Shown here: piece after piece, positions 54,126-61,919 of the stretch
How the letters are laid out: every line of letters starts with the position of its first letter
How positions within the stretch are numbered: position 1 is the stretch's first letter
DNA from: Paraconexibacter algicola
Lineage (GTDB): Bacteria; Actinomycetota; Thermoleophilia; Solirubrobacterales; Solirubrobacteraceae
Direction of reading: 5' to 3'
Assembly (NCBI RefSeq): GCF_003044185.1
Contig: NZ_PYYB01000005.1
Span: forward strand, 143,350 to 207,349
Length of the DNA stretch: 64,000 nt
The notes under the pieces: generated by a model
Seen by the model: the letters and a program-made list of their open reading frames with translations, nothing else
Told to the model about the DNA's origin: nothing
Database searches by the model: none
Program-made: the position numbers and the translations under genes

Positions 54126-54371
54126 GTGTTCGGCATCGGCATCTGGAGCACGATCGTCCTCGCGACCGGGGTCCTGTCGGTCCTCGCGATGTTCGCGTAC
54201 ATGGCGACCGGTCACGGGGTGCGTGGCGACGAGGAGGCCGCGCGCGACTTCTACGACGAGCACGGGCACTGGCCCGACCAGACGCCCGAGGAGGCGGAGG
54301 CCGAGCGCGAGGAGGCCCAGAAGTGGGCCCGCGCGCAGACGTCGACCGCCGATCCGGACGGCGTCGTCTAG
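54126..54371 (+). CDS. Small single-span membrane protein
   Basis: An 81-residue protein of unknown function. An N-terminal membrane helix (GIWSTIVLATGVLSVLAMFA) is followed by an acidic cytoplasmic tail (DEEAARDFYDEHGHWPDQTP, EEAEAEREEAQKWARAQT) that should be helical. The start is GTG 54126: TACCCT (54114-54119) ends 6 bases upstream (leaderless). Its TAG stop and the TAG stop of the convergent dehydrogenase share the palindrome CTAG (54368-54371). Confidence 0.82.
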   Translation: MFGIGIWSTIVLATGVLSVLAMFAYMATGHGVRGDEEAARDFYDEHGHWPDQTPEEAEAEREEAQKWARAQTSTADPDGVV

Positions 54372-55438
54372 GTGCCGCCCGCCTCGGCGACGCGCCGACG
54401 GGCCAGCGTCATCGCCGCGTCCAGCGGGGTGGATCCCGTCGCGTCGGCCTGCGCGAACACGGTCCGCATCGTCTCGCCGATGCCGCGGACGCGTCGGCGG
54501 GCCAGCCGCGGGTCGTAGCCGTCCGGCTCGAGCTCGACGCTGATGTTCACGATCCCGCCCGCGTTGGCGACGAAGTCGGGCGCCCAGAGGACCCCGCGGT
54601 CGGCGAGCAGGCCGGCGACCGCGTCGTCGGCGAGCTGGTTGTTGGCGGCGCCTGCGACCACCGGCGCCTGCAGGGCGGCGACCGCGTCGGCGTCGAGCAC
54701 GCCGCCCAGGGCGCACGGCGCGAGCACGTCGACCGGGGCCGTGAGCGCGCGTCCCGACGCGATCCAGCGGGCGCCGAGGCGCGCCGCGTCCTCGCGCCGC
54801 GCCGCGACGATGTCGGTGACGAGCAGCGTCGCGCCGGCCCGGGCGAGCAGCCCGGCGAGCGCCAGGCCGACGTGCCCGAGCCCGACCACCGCGACCGAGC
54901 GGCCGCGCAGGTCCGCGCTGCCGAACGCGCGCTCGCAGCTCGCCCGGATCGACTCGAGGACCCCGAGCGCCGTCCACGGGGACGGGTCGCCCGAGCCGCC
55001 CCGTGCCCGGCTGAGGCCCGCCACGTGCGGCGTGACCCCGGCCATCACCCCGAGGTCGCGCGCGGACGTGCCGACGTCCTCGGCGGTGACGTAGCGGCCG
55101 TCGAGGACCGCGACGGTCTCGGCGAAGTCCAGCAGGGCGGCGCGGCGCGCGGCGCCGGTGGGGGCCGGCGCCCCGGCGGGAAGCGCGATGACGCCCTTGC
55201 CACCGCCGAGCGGCAGCCCGGCGACCGCGGACTTCCAGGTCATCGCCCGGCTCAGGCGCAGCGCGTCGGCGAGCGCCGCGTCGTGGCCGTCGTAGCGCCA
55301 CATGCGGCAGCCGCCGAGCGACGGGCCGCGGGCGGTGGAGTGGACGGCGACGACGGTGGTGAGCCCGGACCGCGGGCCGCGGCGCAGCAGCACCTCCTCG
55401 TGCTCGAGCCCGGCGTCCGCGGCGGGGGTGCGCGCCAC
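54368..55438 (-). CDS. Leucine/Glu-type amino acid dehydrogenase
   Basis: A 356-residue NAD-dependent oxidative deaminase of the Glu/Leu/Phe/Val dehydrogenase family. The active-site segment LSRAMTWKSAVAGLPLGGGK carries both catalytic lysines, and VTAEDVGTSARDLGVMAG is the next block. The cofactor domain shows VAVVGLGHVGLALAGLLARA, and VVAGAANNQLAD holds the conserved Asn. Length and motifs fit leucine or valine dehydrogenase better than glutamate dehydrogenase. It would feed branched-chain keto acids, which are primers for iso/anteiso fatty acids. The GTG start at 55438 shares its G with the TAG stop of the sigma-factor fusion gene, so the two are cotranscribed. Confidence 0.92.
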   Translation of the reverse strand: MARTPAADAGLEHEEVLLRRGPRSGLTTVVAVHSTARGPSLGGCRMWRYDGHDAALADALRLSRAMTWKSAVAGLPLGGGKGVIALPAGAPAPTGAARRAALLDFAETVAVLDGRYVTAEDVGTSARDLGVMAGVTPHVAGLSRARGGSGDPSPWTALGVLESIRASCERAFGSADLRGRSVAVVGLGHVGLALAGLLARAGATLLVTDIVAARREDAARLGARWIASGRALTAPVDVLAPCALGGVLDADAVAALQAPVVAGAANNQLADDAVAGLLADRGVLWAPDFVANAGGIVNISVELEPDGYDPRLARRRVRGIGETMRTVFAQADATGSTPLDAAMTLARRRVAEAGGT

Positions 55439-56991
55439 TAGGGGCGGACCGTGCCGGAGGGCCCGGGGCCGCTGGCACCGCCCGGGCCGGCGGCGGGGGC
55501 CGCAGCGCCGGCGGGCGCCCCGGTGTCCCGCGGGGGCTCCACCGTGGTCGGCTGCCCGGCGAGCGCGCCGGGCGTCGTGGTGGCGGTCGTCGTCCCGGTC
55601 CCGCTGCCCGAACCCGTCCCGGTGCCGTGCCCGGTCCCGGTCGTGGGGGCGGTCGGGCCGGTGTCGGTCGTGGTCGGCGCGACCGGCTCGTCCGGCGCCT
55701 GGGCGCCACCGGTCGGGTCGACGACGGGTGCCGCCGCGGGGTCGCCGCCCAGGCCGCCGTCCGCGGTGGGCTCGTCGGCGGTGCCGAGGCCGACCGCGGG
55801 GAGCGCGGCGTCGTCGGTCTCCGCGTGCATCGCGGTCCGCCGGCGGTCCTTCTCGGCCTTGCGGCGCTCGCTCGTGGCGCCCGTGGGCCGCTCGGCCGCG
55901 CGGCGGGCGGCGGCAGGCGCGGGCGCGGCGACGGCCGCCGCGGCGACCGGGGCGGCGGCCCGCGGAGCGGCGGCACGCTGCCCGCGCTCCTCCTGCTTCT
56001 TCGGCGGCACGATGCGGTGCTGGACCTCGGCGGCCCCGCCCCCGACGACCGCTGCGCAGCACACGATGGCGGCGACCTTGCTCGCCGTCGCGGCCGCGCC
56101 CCCGCCGATCAGCGCGACGCCGCCGCCCGACGCGGCGCCCGCGCCCATGGTGGCGGCACCGCCGGCGGCAGCCCCGGATCCGGCGGACCCGATGCCGAGG
56201 ATCTTCATGACGAGGCCCCAGGGGCCCGCCGACGGGCTGAGCGAGTGCAGGCCGGTGGAGACGCCCTTGAGCGTGTCGCGGTAGGAGCGGCAGGCCGCGC
56301 AGTCGCGCAGGTGGCGGCGCGCGCGGCCGGTCATCCGCACGCCGCGGTCGTGCGCCTGGTCGAGGTCGTCACGGATGTCCGCGCACGACAGCGCACGGGC
56401 CTCCGCCTGCTCGACGAGGCCCATCCGGGCGCGGACGAGCAGCGACTTCACCGCGGGGACGCTGCACTCCAGCGCCGTGGCGAGCTCGACGTAGCTCAGG
56501 CCCTCCATCTCGCGCAGGAGCAGGGCCGAGCGCTGCTGCTCGGGCAGCCGGCCGACGTCGGTGACGAGCCGCTGGAGGTCCTCCCGTCGCGACGCCTCGG
56601 TCAGCGGGTCGTGCAGCGCGCTGGCCTGGAGCTCGTCGTGCAGCTCCACCGTCGCGGGCCGCGGGCGACGCAGCTGGTCGATGCAGCGGTTGTGCGCGAC
56701 CCGGTAGAGCCACGCGCGCACCGACACGGGCCGCTCGTCCGCCCGCAGCGCGCCGTAGGCGCGCAGGAACACGTCCTGCATCGCGTCCTCGGCGTCGGAC
56801 GTCGAGCCGCCGAGCATCTGCCGCGCGTAGGTGAAGAGCCGCTGGCGGTAGCGGTCGTGGAGCACCTGGAAGGCGTCGTCGTTGCCCGCCCGGAAGGACG
56901 CGAGCAGCTGCTCGTCCGAGCGCAGGCGCAGCAACGGCCCGCCCCGGAGGAGGCGACGTGCGGCGGGGGCTCTGGTGACGGGGGCGTCCAC
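55438..56991 (-). CDS. ECF-type sigma factor fused to zinc-finger anti-sigma-like, membrane-spanning tail
   Basis: A 517-residue protein. Sigma region 2 is at about residues 26-110 (DDAFQVLHDRYRQRLFTYAR, SDAEDAMQDVFLRAYGAL, WLYRVAHNRCIDQLRRP) and region 4 at 140-195 (LPEQQRSALLLREMEGLSYV, then LECSVPAVKSLLVRARMGL). Then comes a zinc-type anti-sigma motif, His227-x3-Cys231-x2-Cys234 (RRHLRDCAACRSYRD). A Gly/Ala-rich hydrophobic segment near 295-325 (ASKVAAIVCCAAVVGGGAA) may span the membrane. A roughly 190-residue disordered tail follows, rich in Ala, Pro, Thr and Gly. GTG 56991 has TACCCT 11 bases upstream. Sigma and a self-inhibitory sensor may thus be one chain. Confidence 0.9.
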   Translation of the reverse strand: MDAPVTRAPAARRLLRGGPLLRLRSDEQLLASFRAGNDDAFQVLHDRYRQRLFTYARQMLGGSTSDAEDAMQDVFLRAYGALRADERPVSVRAWLYRVAHNRCIDQLRRPRPATVELHDELQASALHDPLTEASRREDLQRLVTDVGRLPEQQRSALLLREMEGLSYVELATALECSVPAVKSLLVRARMGLVEQAEARALSCADIRDDLDQAHDRGVRMTGRARRHLRDCAACRSYRDTLKGVSTGLHSLSPSAGPWGLVMKILGIGSAGSGAAAGGAATMGAGAASGGGVALIGGGAAATASKVAAIVCCAAVVGGGAAEVQHRIVPPKKQEERGQRAAAPRAAAPVAAAAVAAPAPAAARRAAERPTGATSERRKAEKDRRRTAMHAETDDAALPAVGLGTADEPTADGGLGGDPAAAPVVDPTGGAQAPDEPVAPTTTDTGPTAPTTGTGHGTGTGSGSGTGTTTATTTPGALAGQPTTVEPPRDTGAPAGAAAPAAGPGGASGPGPSGTVRP

Positions 56992-57045
56992 GGTCTCGAC
57001 CTAGGGTACTCGCGCCAACGGGCGCCGTCCGCGGGAGTTGCGGTC

Positions 57046-57225
57046 TTGTCGGCGCTCCGCTGGGGGCAGGACCTGCTCGCCCGCGCGGGCCGCTCCCGGA
57101 ACCCGCCGGCCGCCGGGGTGCGGCAGCTGCTGCGCCGTCGCGGGGCGCGGCTGGCGGTCCGCGCCCGCGACGGCGGTCAGGGCGCGACCACCGTCCGTCC
57201 GGCCCTCCCGCGGCGGCGGCGGTGA
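57046..57225 (+). CDS. Possible small basic protein in the 57.0-57.3 kb gap
   Basis: A 59-codon frame from TTG 57046, encoding a basic protein (SALRWGQDLLARAGRSRNPP to the Arg-rich end). GGGAG lies 8 bases upstream, and its TGA sits in the loop of the hairpin 57211-57242, as the mceF stop does. Against it: the rare TTG start, and an Arg-rich ending that simply reflects CGG repeats. Nothing else is seen in 57001-57276 apart from divergent -10-like TAGGGT at 57002-57007. Confidence 0.25.
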   Translation: MSALRWGQDLLARAGRSRNPPAAGVRQLLRRRGARLAVRARDGGQGATTVRPALPRRRR

Positions 57226-57242
57226 ACGTCCCGCCGCCGCCG
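57211..57242 (+). terminator. Perfect 12-bp hairpin before the Rieske gene
   Basis: CGGCGGCGGCGG (57211-57222) and CCGCCGCCGCCG (57231-57242) enclose TGAACGTC. It is a trinucleotide-type repeat on each arm. It may terminate a small upstream transcript; it lies 35 bases before the Rieske start. Confidence 0.5.
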
Positions 57243-57276
57243 TGAGCCCTGGCGCGTCGACGCCCGTAGGCGGGGC

Positions 57277-57630
57277 ATGGCTACGAGACTGGTGGGCGTC
57301 GGCGAGCTCGGCGAGACGCAGGTGACGATCGTGGAGGACACGCCGCACGGCACGCTCGCCGTGGGCCTCAGCGGCGGCGAGCCGTTCGCGGTGTCCAACC
57401 GCTGCCGGCACCTCGGGGCGCCGCTGGGCAAGGGCCGCGTCGACGCGGACGGCTGCCTGGAGTGCCCGTGGCACTCGGCGCTGTTCGACGTGCGCACGGG
57501 CGCGATGACCCGCGGCCCGCAGGGCGCGTTCAAGCCGATCGCGGGCGTCGTCAAGGGCACGCTCGGGGCGCGCAAGCTCAAGACCTTCCCGGTCGAGCTG
57601 CGCGAGGACGCGATCTGGCTCACCGCCTGA
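57277..57630 (+). CDS. Rieske [2Fe-2S] ferredoxin-type protein
   Basis: A 117-residue soluble Rieske protein. The cluster ligands are complete: Cys43-x-His45 in SNRCRHLGAPLGKG and Cys63-x2-His66 in CLECPWHSALFD. No signal or membrane helix is present, so it is a cytoplasmic electron carrier or small-oxygenase ferredoxin rather than a bc1 subunit. No oxygenase gene is adjacent. ATG 57277 follows an AGGCGGGG that can serve as ribosome site. It ends 22 bases before a sigma-factor gene that has its own -10. Confidence 0.93.
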   Translation: MATRLVGVGELGETQVTIVEDTPHGTLAVGLSGGEPFAVSNRCRHLGAPLGKGRVDADGCLECPWHSALFDVRTGAMTRGPQGAFKPIAGVVKGTLGARKLKTFPVELREDAIWLTA

Positions 57631-57652
57631 GCCCCGGGTAGGCTCGGCGCGG

Positions 57653-58708
57653 ATGGCCGCGCTGAGCTCCGCCCGCCAACGCACGCTGCTGGACGCCGCG
57701 CGTCGCGGCGACGAGACCGCCTACGGGGCGCTCGTCGAGGCCTACCGTGGGGAGCTGCACGCCCACTGCTACCGGATGCTCGGCTCCGCGCACGACGCCG
57801 AGGACGCGCTGCAGGACACGCTCCTGCGCGCCTGGCGGGGCCTGCCGCGGTTCGAGCAGCGCAGCTCGCTGCGGTCCTGGCTCTACCGGATCGCGACGAA
57901 CGCCTGCCTGGACGTCATCTCCGGCACCGGTCGGCGCCAGCTGCCCACCGACTTCGGGCCCGCGACCGACGCGCACGACGGGCCCGGCCCGCCGCTCACC
58001 GAGACCGCCTGGATCGAGCCGTTCCCCGACCAGCGCGTCGGGCTCGTCGACGGGCGCGCCGCGCCCGCCGCCCGCTACGAGCAGCGGGAGGCGGTCGAGC
58101 TCGCGTTCATCGCCGCGCTGCAGCACCTGCCCGCCTCGCAGCGCGCGACGCTCATCCTCTGCGAGGTCCTCGGCTTCAGCGCCAAGGAGGCCGCGGAGAC
58201 GCTCGAGACGTCCGTGCCCGCGGTCAACAGCGCCCTGCAGCGCGCCCGCCGTGCGGTCGAGGAGAAGCTGCCCGCGCAGTCGCAGCAGGCGACGCTGCGC
58301 ACGCTCGACGACGAGGACCTGCGCCGGATCGTCGACGGCTACGTGGAGGCGTGGGAGCGCGGGGACGTCGACGGGATCGCCGCGATGCTCGCGCACGACG
58401 CGGCGATCACGATGCCGCCGATGGCGACCTGGTTCCGCGGCGAGCAGCTGTTCGTGTTCCTGCGCGAGTGGGCGTTCAACGGCCGCGTGTACGGGGCGGA
58501 GGGCCGCCGGCGCGTGCGGGTGGTCCCGGCCCGCGCCAACGGCCAGCTGGCGTTCGGCACCTACTCGTGGGACGAGGGGGAGGGCGTGCACCTGCCGACC
58601 GTCCTGCAGGTGCTCACCCTCGACGCGGACCGGCGGATCACCGAGATCACCGGCTTCGTGACCCCGGACGTGTACCCGCTGTTCGGGCTGCCGCGCGAGC
58701 TGCCGTAG
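57653..58708 (+). CDS. ECF sigma factor with SnoaL-like C-terminal domain (SigG/SigJ type)
   Basis: A 351-residue sigma factor. Region 2 spans about residues 12-85 (YGALVEAYRGELHAHCYRML, SAHDAEDALQDTLLRAWRGL) and region 4 about 150-205 (LPASQRATLILCEVLGFSAK, EAAETLETSVPAVNSALQRA). A C-terminal SnoaL-like domain at about 220-345 (LRRIVDGYVEAWERGDVDGI, then FRGEQLFVFLREW) is known in this group to modulate activity in place of a separate anti-sigma factor. None is found next to it. ATG 57653 is 8 bases after TAGGCT (57639-57644), so leaderless. Confidence 0.94.
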   Translation: MAALSSARQRTLLDAARRGDETAYGALVEAYRGELHAHCYRMLGSAHDAEDALQDTLLRAWRGLPRFEQRSSLRSWLYRIATNACLDVISGTGRRQLPTDFGPATDAHDGPGPPLTETAWIEPFPDQRVGLVDGRAAPAARYEQREAVELAFIAALQHLPASQRATLILCEVLGFSAKEAAETLETSVPAVNSALQRARRAVEEKLPAQSQQATLRTLDDEDLRRIVDGYVEAWERGDVDGIAAMLAHDAAITMPPMATWFRGEQLFVFLREWAFNGRVYGAEGRRRVRVVPARANGQLAFGTYSWDEGEGVHLPTVLQVLTLDADRRITEITGFVTPDVYPLFGLPRELP

Positions 58709-58715
58709 CCGGCCC

Positions 58716-60137
58716 CTACTCCTCGATGTTGCTCATCACGTGCTTGATGCGCGTGTAGTCCTCGAAGCCGTAGGCGGACAGGTCCTTGCCGTAGCCGGAC
58801 TGCTTGAAGCCGCCGTGCGGCATCTCGGCGACGAGCGGGATGTGGGTGTTGATCCACACGCAGCCGAAGTCGAGGTCGCGGGCCATCCGCATCGCGCGGC
58901 CGTGGTCGCTGGTCCAGACGCTGGAGGCGAGCCCGTACTTCACGCCGTTGGCCCACGCGAGCGCCTGCGCCTCGTCGGCGAACTGCTGCACGGTGATGAC
59001 CGGGCCGAAGATCTCCTCCTGGATCATCTCGTCGTCCTGCCGCAGCCCGGTGACGACGGTCGGCTCGTAGAAGTAGCCGCCGCCGGACGCCGGGTTGCCG
59101 CCCGTGGTGACCGTCGCGTGGGCGGGGGCGCGCTCGATGAACCCGGCGACGCGCTCGCGCTGGACCTGGCTGATGACCGGGCCCATGTAGGTGTCCTCGT
59201 CGAACGGGTCGCCGTAGCTCGTGCCCCGGGCCTGCTCGGTGAGCGCCTCGACGAACGCGTCGTGGATGCCCGGGCCGACGATCACGCGGGTGGCGGCGGT
59301 GCAGTCCTGGCCGGCGTTGAAGTACCCGGTGCCCGCGATCATCTCCGCGGCGGCGGCCACGTCCGCGTCGTCGAACACGACGACGGGGGCCTTGCCGCCG
59401 AGCTCGAGGTGCACGCGCTTGAGCGAGTCCGCGGCGGCGGCCGCGACCGCCTTGCCCGCCCGGACCGACCCGGTGATCGAGACCATGTCGACGCCCTCGT
59501 GGCGGACGAGCGCCTCGCCGGTCTCGCCGCGTCCGAGCAGCACGTTGAAGACGCCCTCGGGGGTGTGCTTGGCGATGATCTCCGCCATCCACAGCGTCGA
59601 GGTCGGCGTGTTCTCCGACGGCTTGAGGATCATGCTGTTGCCGGCCGCGAGCGCCGGTCCGAACTTCCAGACCGCCATCATGAACGGGTAGTTCCACGGC
59701 GTGATCCCCGCGGTCACCCCGATCGGCTCGCGCCGGATCTGCGAGGTGTGCCCCGCCATGTACTCGGCGGACGCGAGTCCCTGGAGGTTGCGGGCGGCCC
59801 CGGCGAAGAACCGCAGCTGGTCGACCGCCGGCGGCACCTCCTCGCTGAGCACGAGCGCGAGCGGCTTGCCGGTGTTCTCCGTCTCGATGCGGGCGAGCTC
59901 GTCGGCGCGCTCCTCGATCTCGTCGGCGATCCGCAGCAGCGCCAGCGACCGCTCCGACGGCGTCGCGGCACGCCACTCGACGAAGCCCTCGCGGGCCGCC
60001 TCCACCGCACCGTCGACGTCGTCGCGGGAGGAGACGCCGAGCTGCGCGATGACCTCGCCCGTGGCGGCGTTGTGGACGTCCTGGGCGCCGTCCCCGGACG
60101 GGGCGACGGACGTGCCGGCGATGAAGTTCTGGAGCAT
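58716..60137 (-). CDS. Aldehyde dehydrogenase, gamma-aminobutyraldehyde type
   Basis: A 473-residue NAD-dependent aldehyde dehydrogenase. Catalytic Glu is in RVHLELGGKAPVVVFDDADV and catalytic Cys in YFNAGQDCTAATRVIVGP; the oxyanion Asn is in GITPWNYPFMMAVWKFGPAL. The C-terminal EMPHGGFKQSGYGKDLSAYG and FEDYTRIKHVMSN is typical of gamma-aminobutyraldehyde dehydrogenases (putrescine degradation), though betaine-aldehyde enzymes are close. The start is ATG 60137; minus-strand TAGCGT (60149-60144) ends 6 bases upstream (leaderless). No other polyamine gene is nearby. Confidence 0.94.
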   Translation of the reverse strand: MLQNFIAGTSVAPSGDGAQDVHNAATGEVIAQLGVSSRDDVDGAVEAAREGFVEWRAATPSERSLALLRIADEIEERADELARIETENTGKPLALVLSEEVPPAVDQLRFFAGAARNLQGLASAEYMAGHTSQIRREPIGVTAGITPWNYPFMMAVWKFGPALAAGNSMILKPSENTPTSTLWMAEIIAKHTPEGVFNVLLGRGETGEALVRHEGVDMVSITGSVRAGKAVAAAAADSLKRVHLELGGKAPVVVFDDADVAAAAEMIAGTGYFNAGQDCTAATRVIVGPGIHDAFVEALTEQARGTSYGDPFDEDTYMGPVISQVQRERVAGFIERAPAHATVTTGGNPASGGGYFYEPTVVTGLRQDDEMIQEEIFGPVITVQQFADEAQALAWANGVKYGLASSVWTSDHGRAMRMARDLDFGCVWINTHIPLVAEMPHGGFKQSGYGKDLSAYGFEDYTRIKHVMSNIEE

Positions 60138-60236
60138 GGCGCGACGCTACCAGCGCCGATGTGGCGGATCCCATGGACGCTGCGGCGTACGCGACGGGCG
60201 CGTGGACGCCCGCGTGGCGGGGCGTAGGGTCCGCGC

Positions 60237-60716
60237 ATGCGCGCCGTCGTCCTGCACCCGCATCCCGACATGGGCGGCACCCGCCACGACCCGGTCGTCA
60301 CGACGCTGGCCCGGGCGCTCGTCGGGGCCCACACGTTCGACTTCGTCTCCTCCGACCCGCGGCGGGCGGTCGACCAGACGCTGACCGAGCTCGGGGACGG
60401 GTCGGTGTGGCTGGCGGGCTACTCGTTCGGCGGCGGGATCGCGTCGCTGATCGACGATCCGCGCGTGCGGGGCTGGATCCTCGTCGCCCCGGCGCTGGCG
60501 ATGGTCGCCCCGGTGATCGCGACCGACACGCGCCCGAAGCTCGTGCTCGCCGCCGAGCGCGACGCGTTCTTCCCGCCCGCCTCGCTGCGGGAGCTGACCG
60601 CCGGGTGGGCGGCGACGACGCACCACGAGATCGCCGGGGCGGACCACTTCCTGCGCGGCCACGAGCGGGACGTCGCCGCGCGTGCGGCCGCGTGGGTCCT
60701 ACAGTTCGCGCCATGA
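60237..60716 (+). CDS. Short alpha/beta hydrolase
   Basis: A 159-residue hydrolase-fold protein, shorter than the usual 220-260. Motifs: AVVLHPHPDMGGTRHDPVVT (oxyanion loop of the dienelactone hydrolase-like group), the nucleophile Ser in WLAGYSFGGGIASL, Asp in LAAERDAFFPPAS and His in AGADHFLRGHE. The core is therefore complete although cap regions are missing. ATG 60237 is 6 bases after TAGGGT (60225-60230), so leaderless. It overlaps the thiolase gene by ATGA, yet the thiolase also has its own -10 inside this gene. Confidence 0.88.
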   Translation: MRAVVLHPHPDMGGTRHDPVVTTLARALVGAHTFDFVSSDPRRAVDQTLTELGDGSVWLAGYSFGGGIASLIDDPRVRGWILVAPALAMVAPVIATDTRPKLVLAAERDAFFPPASLRELTAGWAATTHHEIAGADHFLRGHERDVAARAAAWVLQFAP

Positions 60717-61909
60717 CCAACGTGGTGATCTCCTCCGCCGCCCGCACCGCCATCGGCGGTTACGGCAAGAGCCTCAAGGACGTCAAGCCGACCGAGCTCG
60801 GGGCGATCGCCGCGCGCGGCGCGATCGAGCGCGCGGGCATCGAGCCGTCCGCCGTCGAGCACGTCGTCTTCGGCAACGTCATCCACACCCAGCCCGCCGA
60901 CATGTACATGGCGCGGGTCGTGGGCATGGAGGCCGGCATCCCGAAGGAGACGCCCGCCTACACGGTCAACCGCCTGTGCGGCACCGGCGTGCAGTCGATC
61001 GTGACCGCCACGCAGACGATCCAGACCGGCGAGGCGTCGGTCGCGCTCGCGGGCGGCGCCGAGTCGATGAGCCGCGGCCCGTACTGGATCGACAACGCCC
61101 GCTGGGGCGCGCGGATGGGCGAGTCGAAGATGACCGACCCGGTCATGGGCGGCCTCACGGACCCGTTCAACCGGATCCTCATGGGCGTCACCGCCGAGAA
61201 CCTCGCCGAGAAGCACCAGATCTCCCGCGAGCGCCAGGACGCGTTCGCCGTCGCCTCCCACAAGAAGGCCTCCGCCGCGCAGGCCGAGGGCCGCCTGGAC
61301 CCGTCGATCGTGCCGGTCCCGGTGAAGGTCAAGCGCGAGCTCGTGGACTTCCTCAAGGACGAGCACATCCGCCACGACGCCTCGCTCGAGGCGATGGGCG
61401 CGCTGAAGCCCGCGTTCGCGAAGGGCGAGAACGCGACCGTCACCGCCGGCAACGCGTCGGGCATGAACGACGCGGGCGCCGCGGTCGTGCTGATGGACGC
61501 CGACCGTGCGAAGGAGCTCGGGGCGCCGGTCCGCGCGCGCATCCTCGGCTACGGCACCTGCGGCGTCGACCCGAAGATCATGGGCATCGGCCCGGTCCCG
61601 GCGATCCAGAAGGTGCTCGGCCGCACCGGCCTGACGCTCGACCAGATGGGCGTCATCGAGCTGAACGAGGCGTTCGCCGCCCAGTCGCTGGCCGTGATGA
61701 TCGAGCTCGGGCTCGACGACGAGGACCCGCGCGTGAACCCCAACGGTGGCGCGATCGCCCTCGGGCACCCGATCGGCGCGTCGGGCACGGTCATCACCGC
61801 GAAGGCGCTCGACGAGATGGAGCGCGGCGGCCACGAGTTCGGTCTCGTGTCGCTGTGCATCGGCGGCGGCCAGGGCATCGCGCTGCTGCTGCAGCGCTCC
61901 GACGACTAG
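60713..61909 (+). CDS. Acetyl-CoA acetyltransferase (thiolase)
   Basis: A 398-residue thiolase catalysing acetyl-CoA condensation or 3-ketoacyl-CoA cleavage. Active-site Cys89 is in [31 protein letters not shown] and [13 protein letters not shown] supply the other conserved residues. The length is that of biosynthetic-type thiolases. ATG 60713 overlaps the hydrolase stop; TACAGT (60700-60705) inside the hydrolase gene ends 7 bases upstream, so a second leaderless transcript may start here. The stop TAG (61907-61909) forms part of the -10 of the SCP2 gene. An SCP2 partner next door fits fatty acid or sterol side-chain degradation. Confidence 0.96.
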   Translation: MTNVVISSAARTAIGGYGKSLKDVKPTELGAIAARGAIERAGIEPSAVEHVVFGNVIHTQPADMYMARVVGMEAGIPKETPAYTVNRLCGTGVQSIVTATQTIQTGEASVALAGGAESMSRGPYWIDNARWGARMGESKMTDPVMGGLTDPFNRILMGVTAENLAEKHQISRERQDAFAVASHKKASAAQAEGRLDPSIVPVPVKVKRELVDFLKDEHIRHDASLEAMGALKPAFAKGENATVTAGNASGMNDAGAAVVLMDADRAKELGAPVRARILGYGTCGVDPKIMGIGPVPAIQKVLGRTGLTLDQMGVIELNEAFAAQSLAVMIELGLDDEDPRVNPNGGAIALGHPIGASGTVITAKALDEMERGGHEFGLVSLCIGGGQGIALLLQRSDD

Positions 61910-61919
61910 CCTCCCGGTC

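Noticed and set aside
57211..57242. CGG/CCG trinucleotide run as an unstable repeat
   Set aside because: Only four units on each arm, arranged as an inverted repeat; better read as a hairpin terminator.
57038..57325. 95-codon plus-strand frame overlapping the Rieske start
   Set aside because: It runs into the Rieske gene in another frame and is mostly Arg/Ala/Pro/Gly; the Rieske protein has full cluster motifs.
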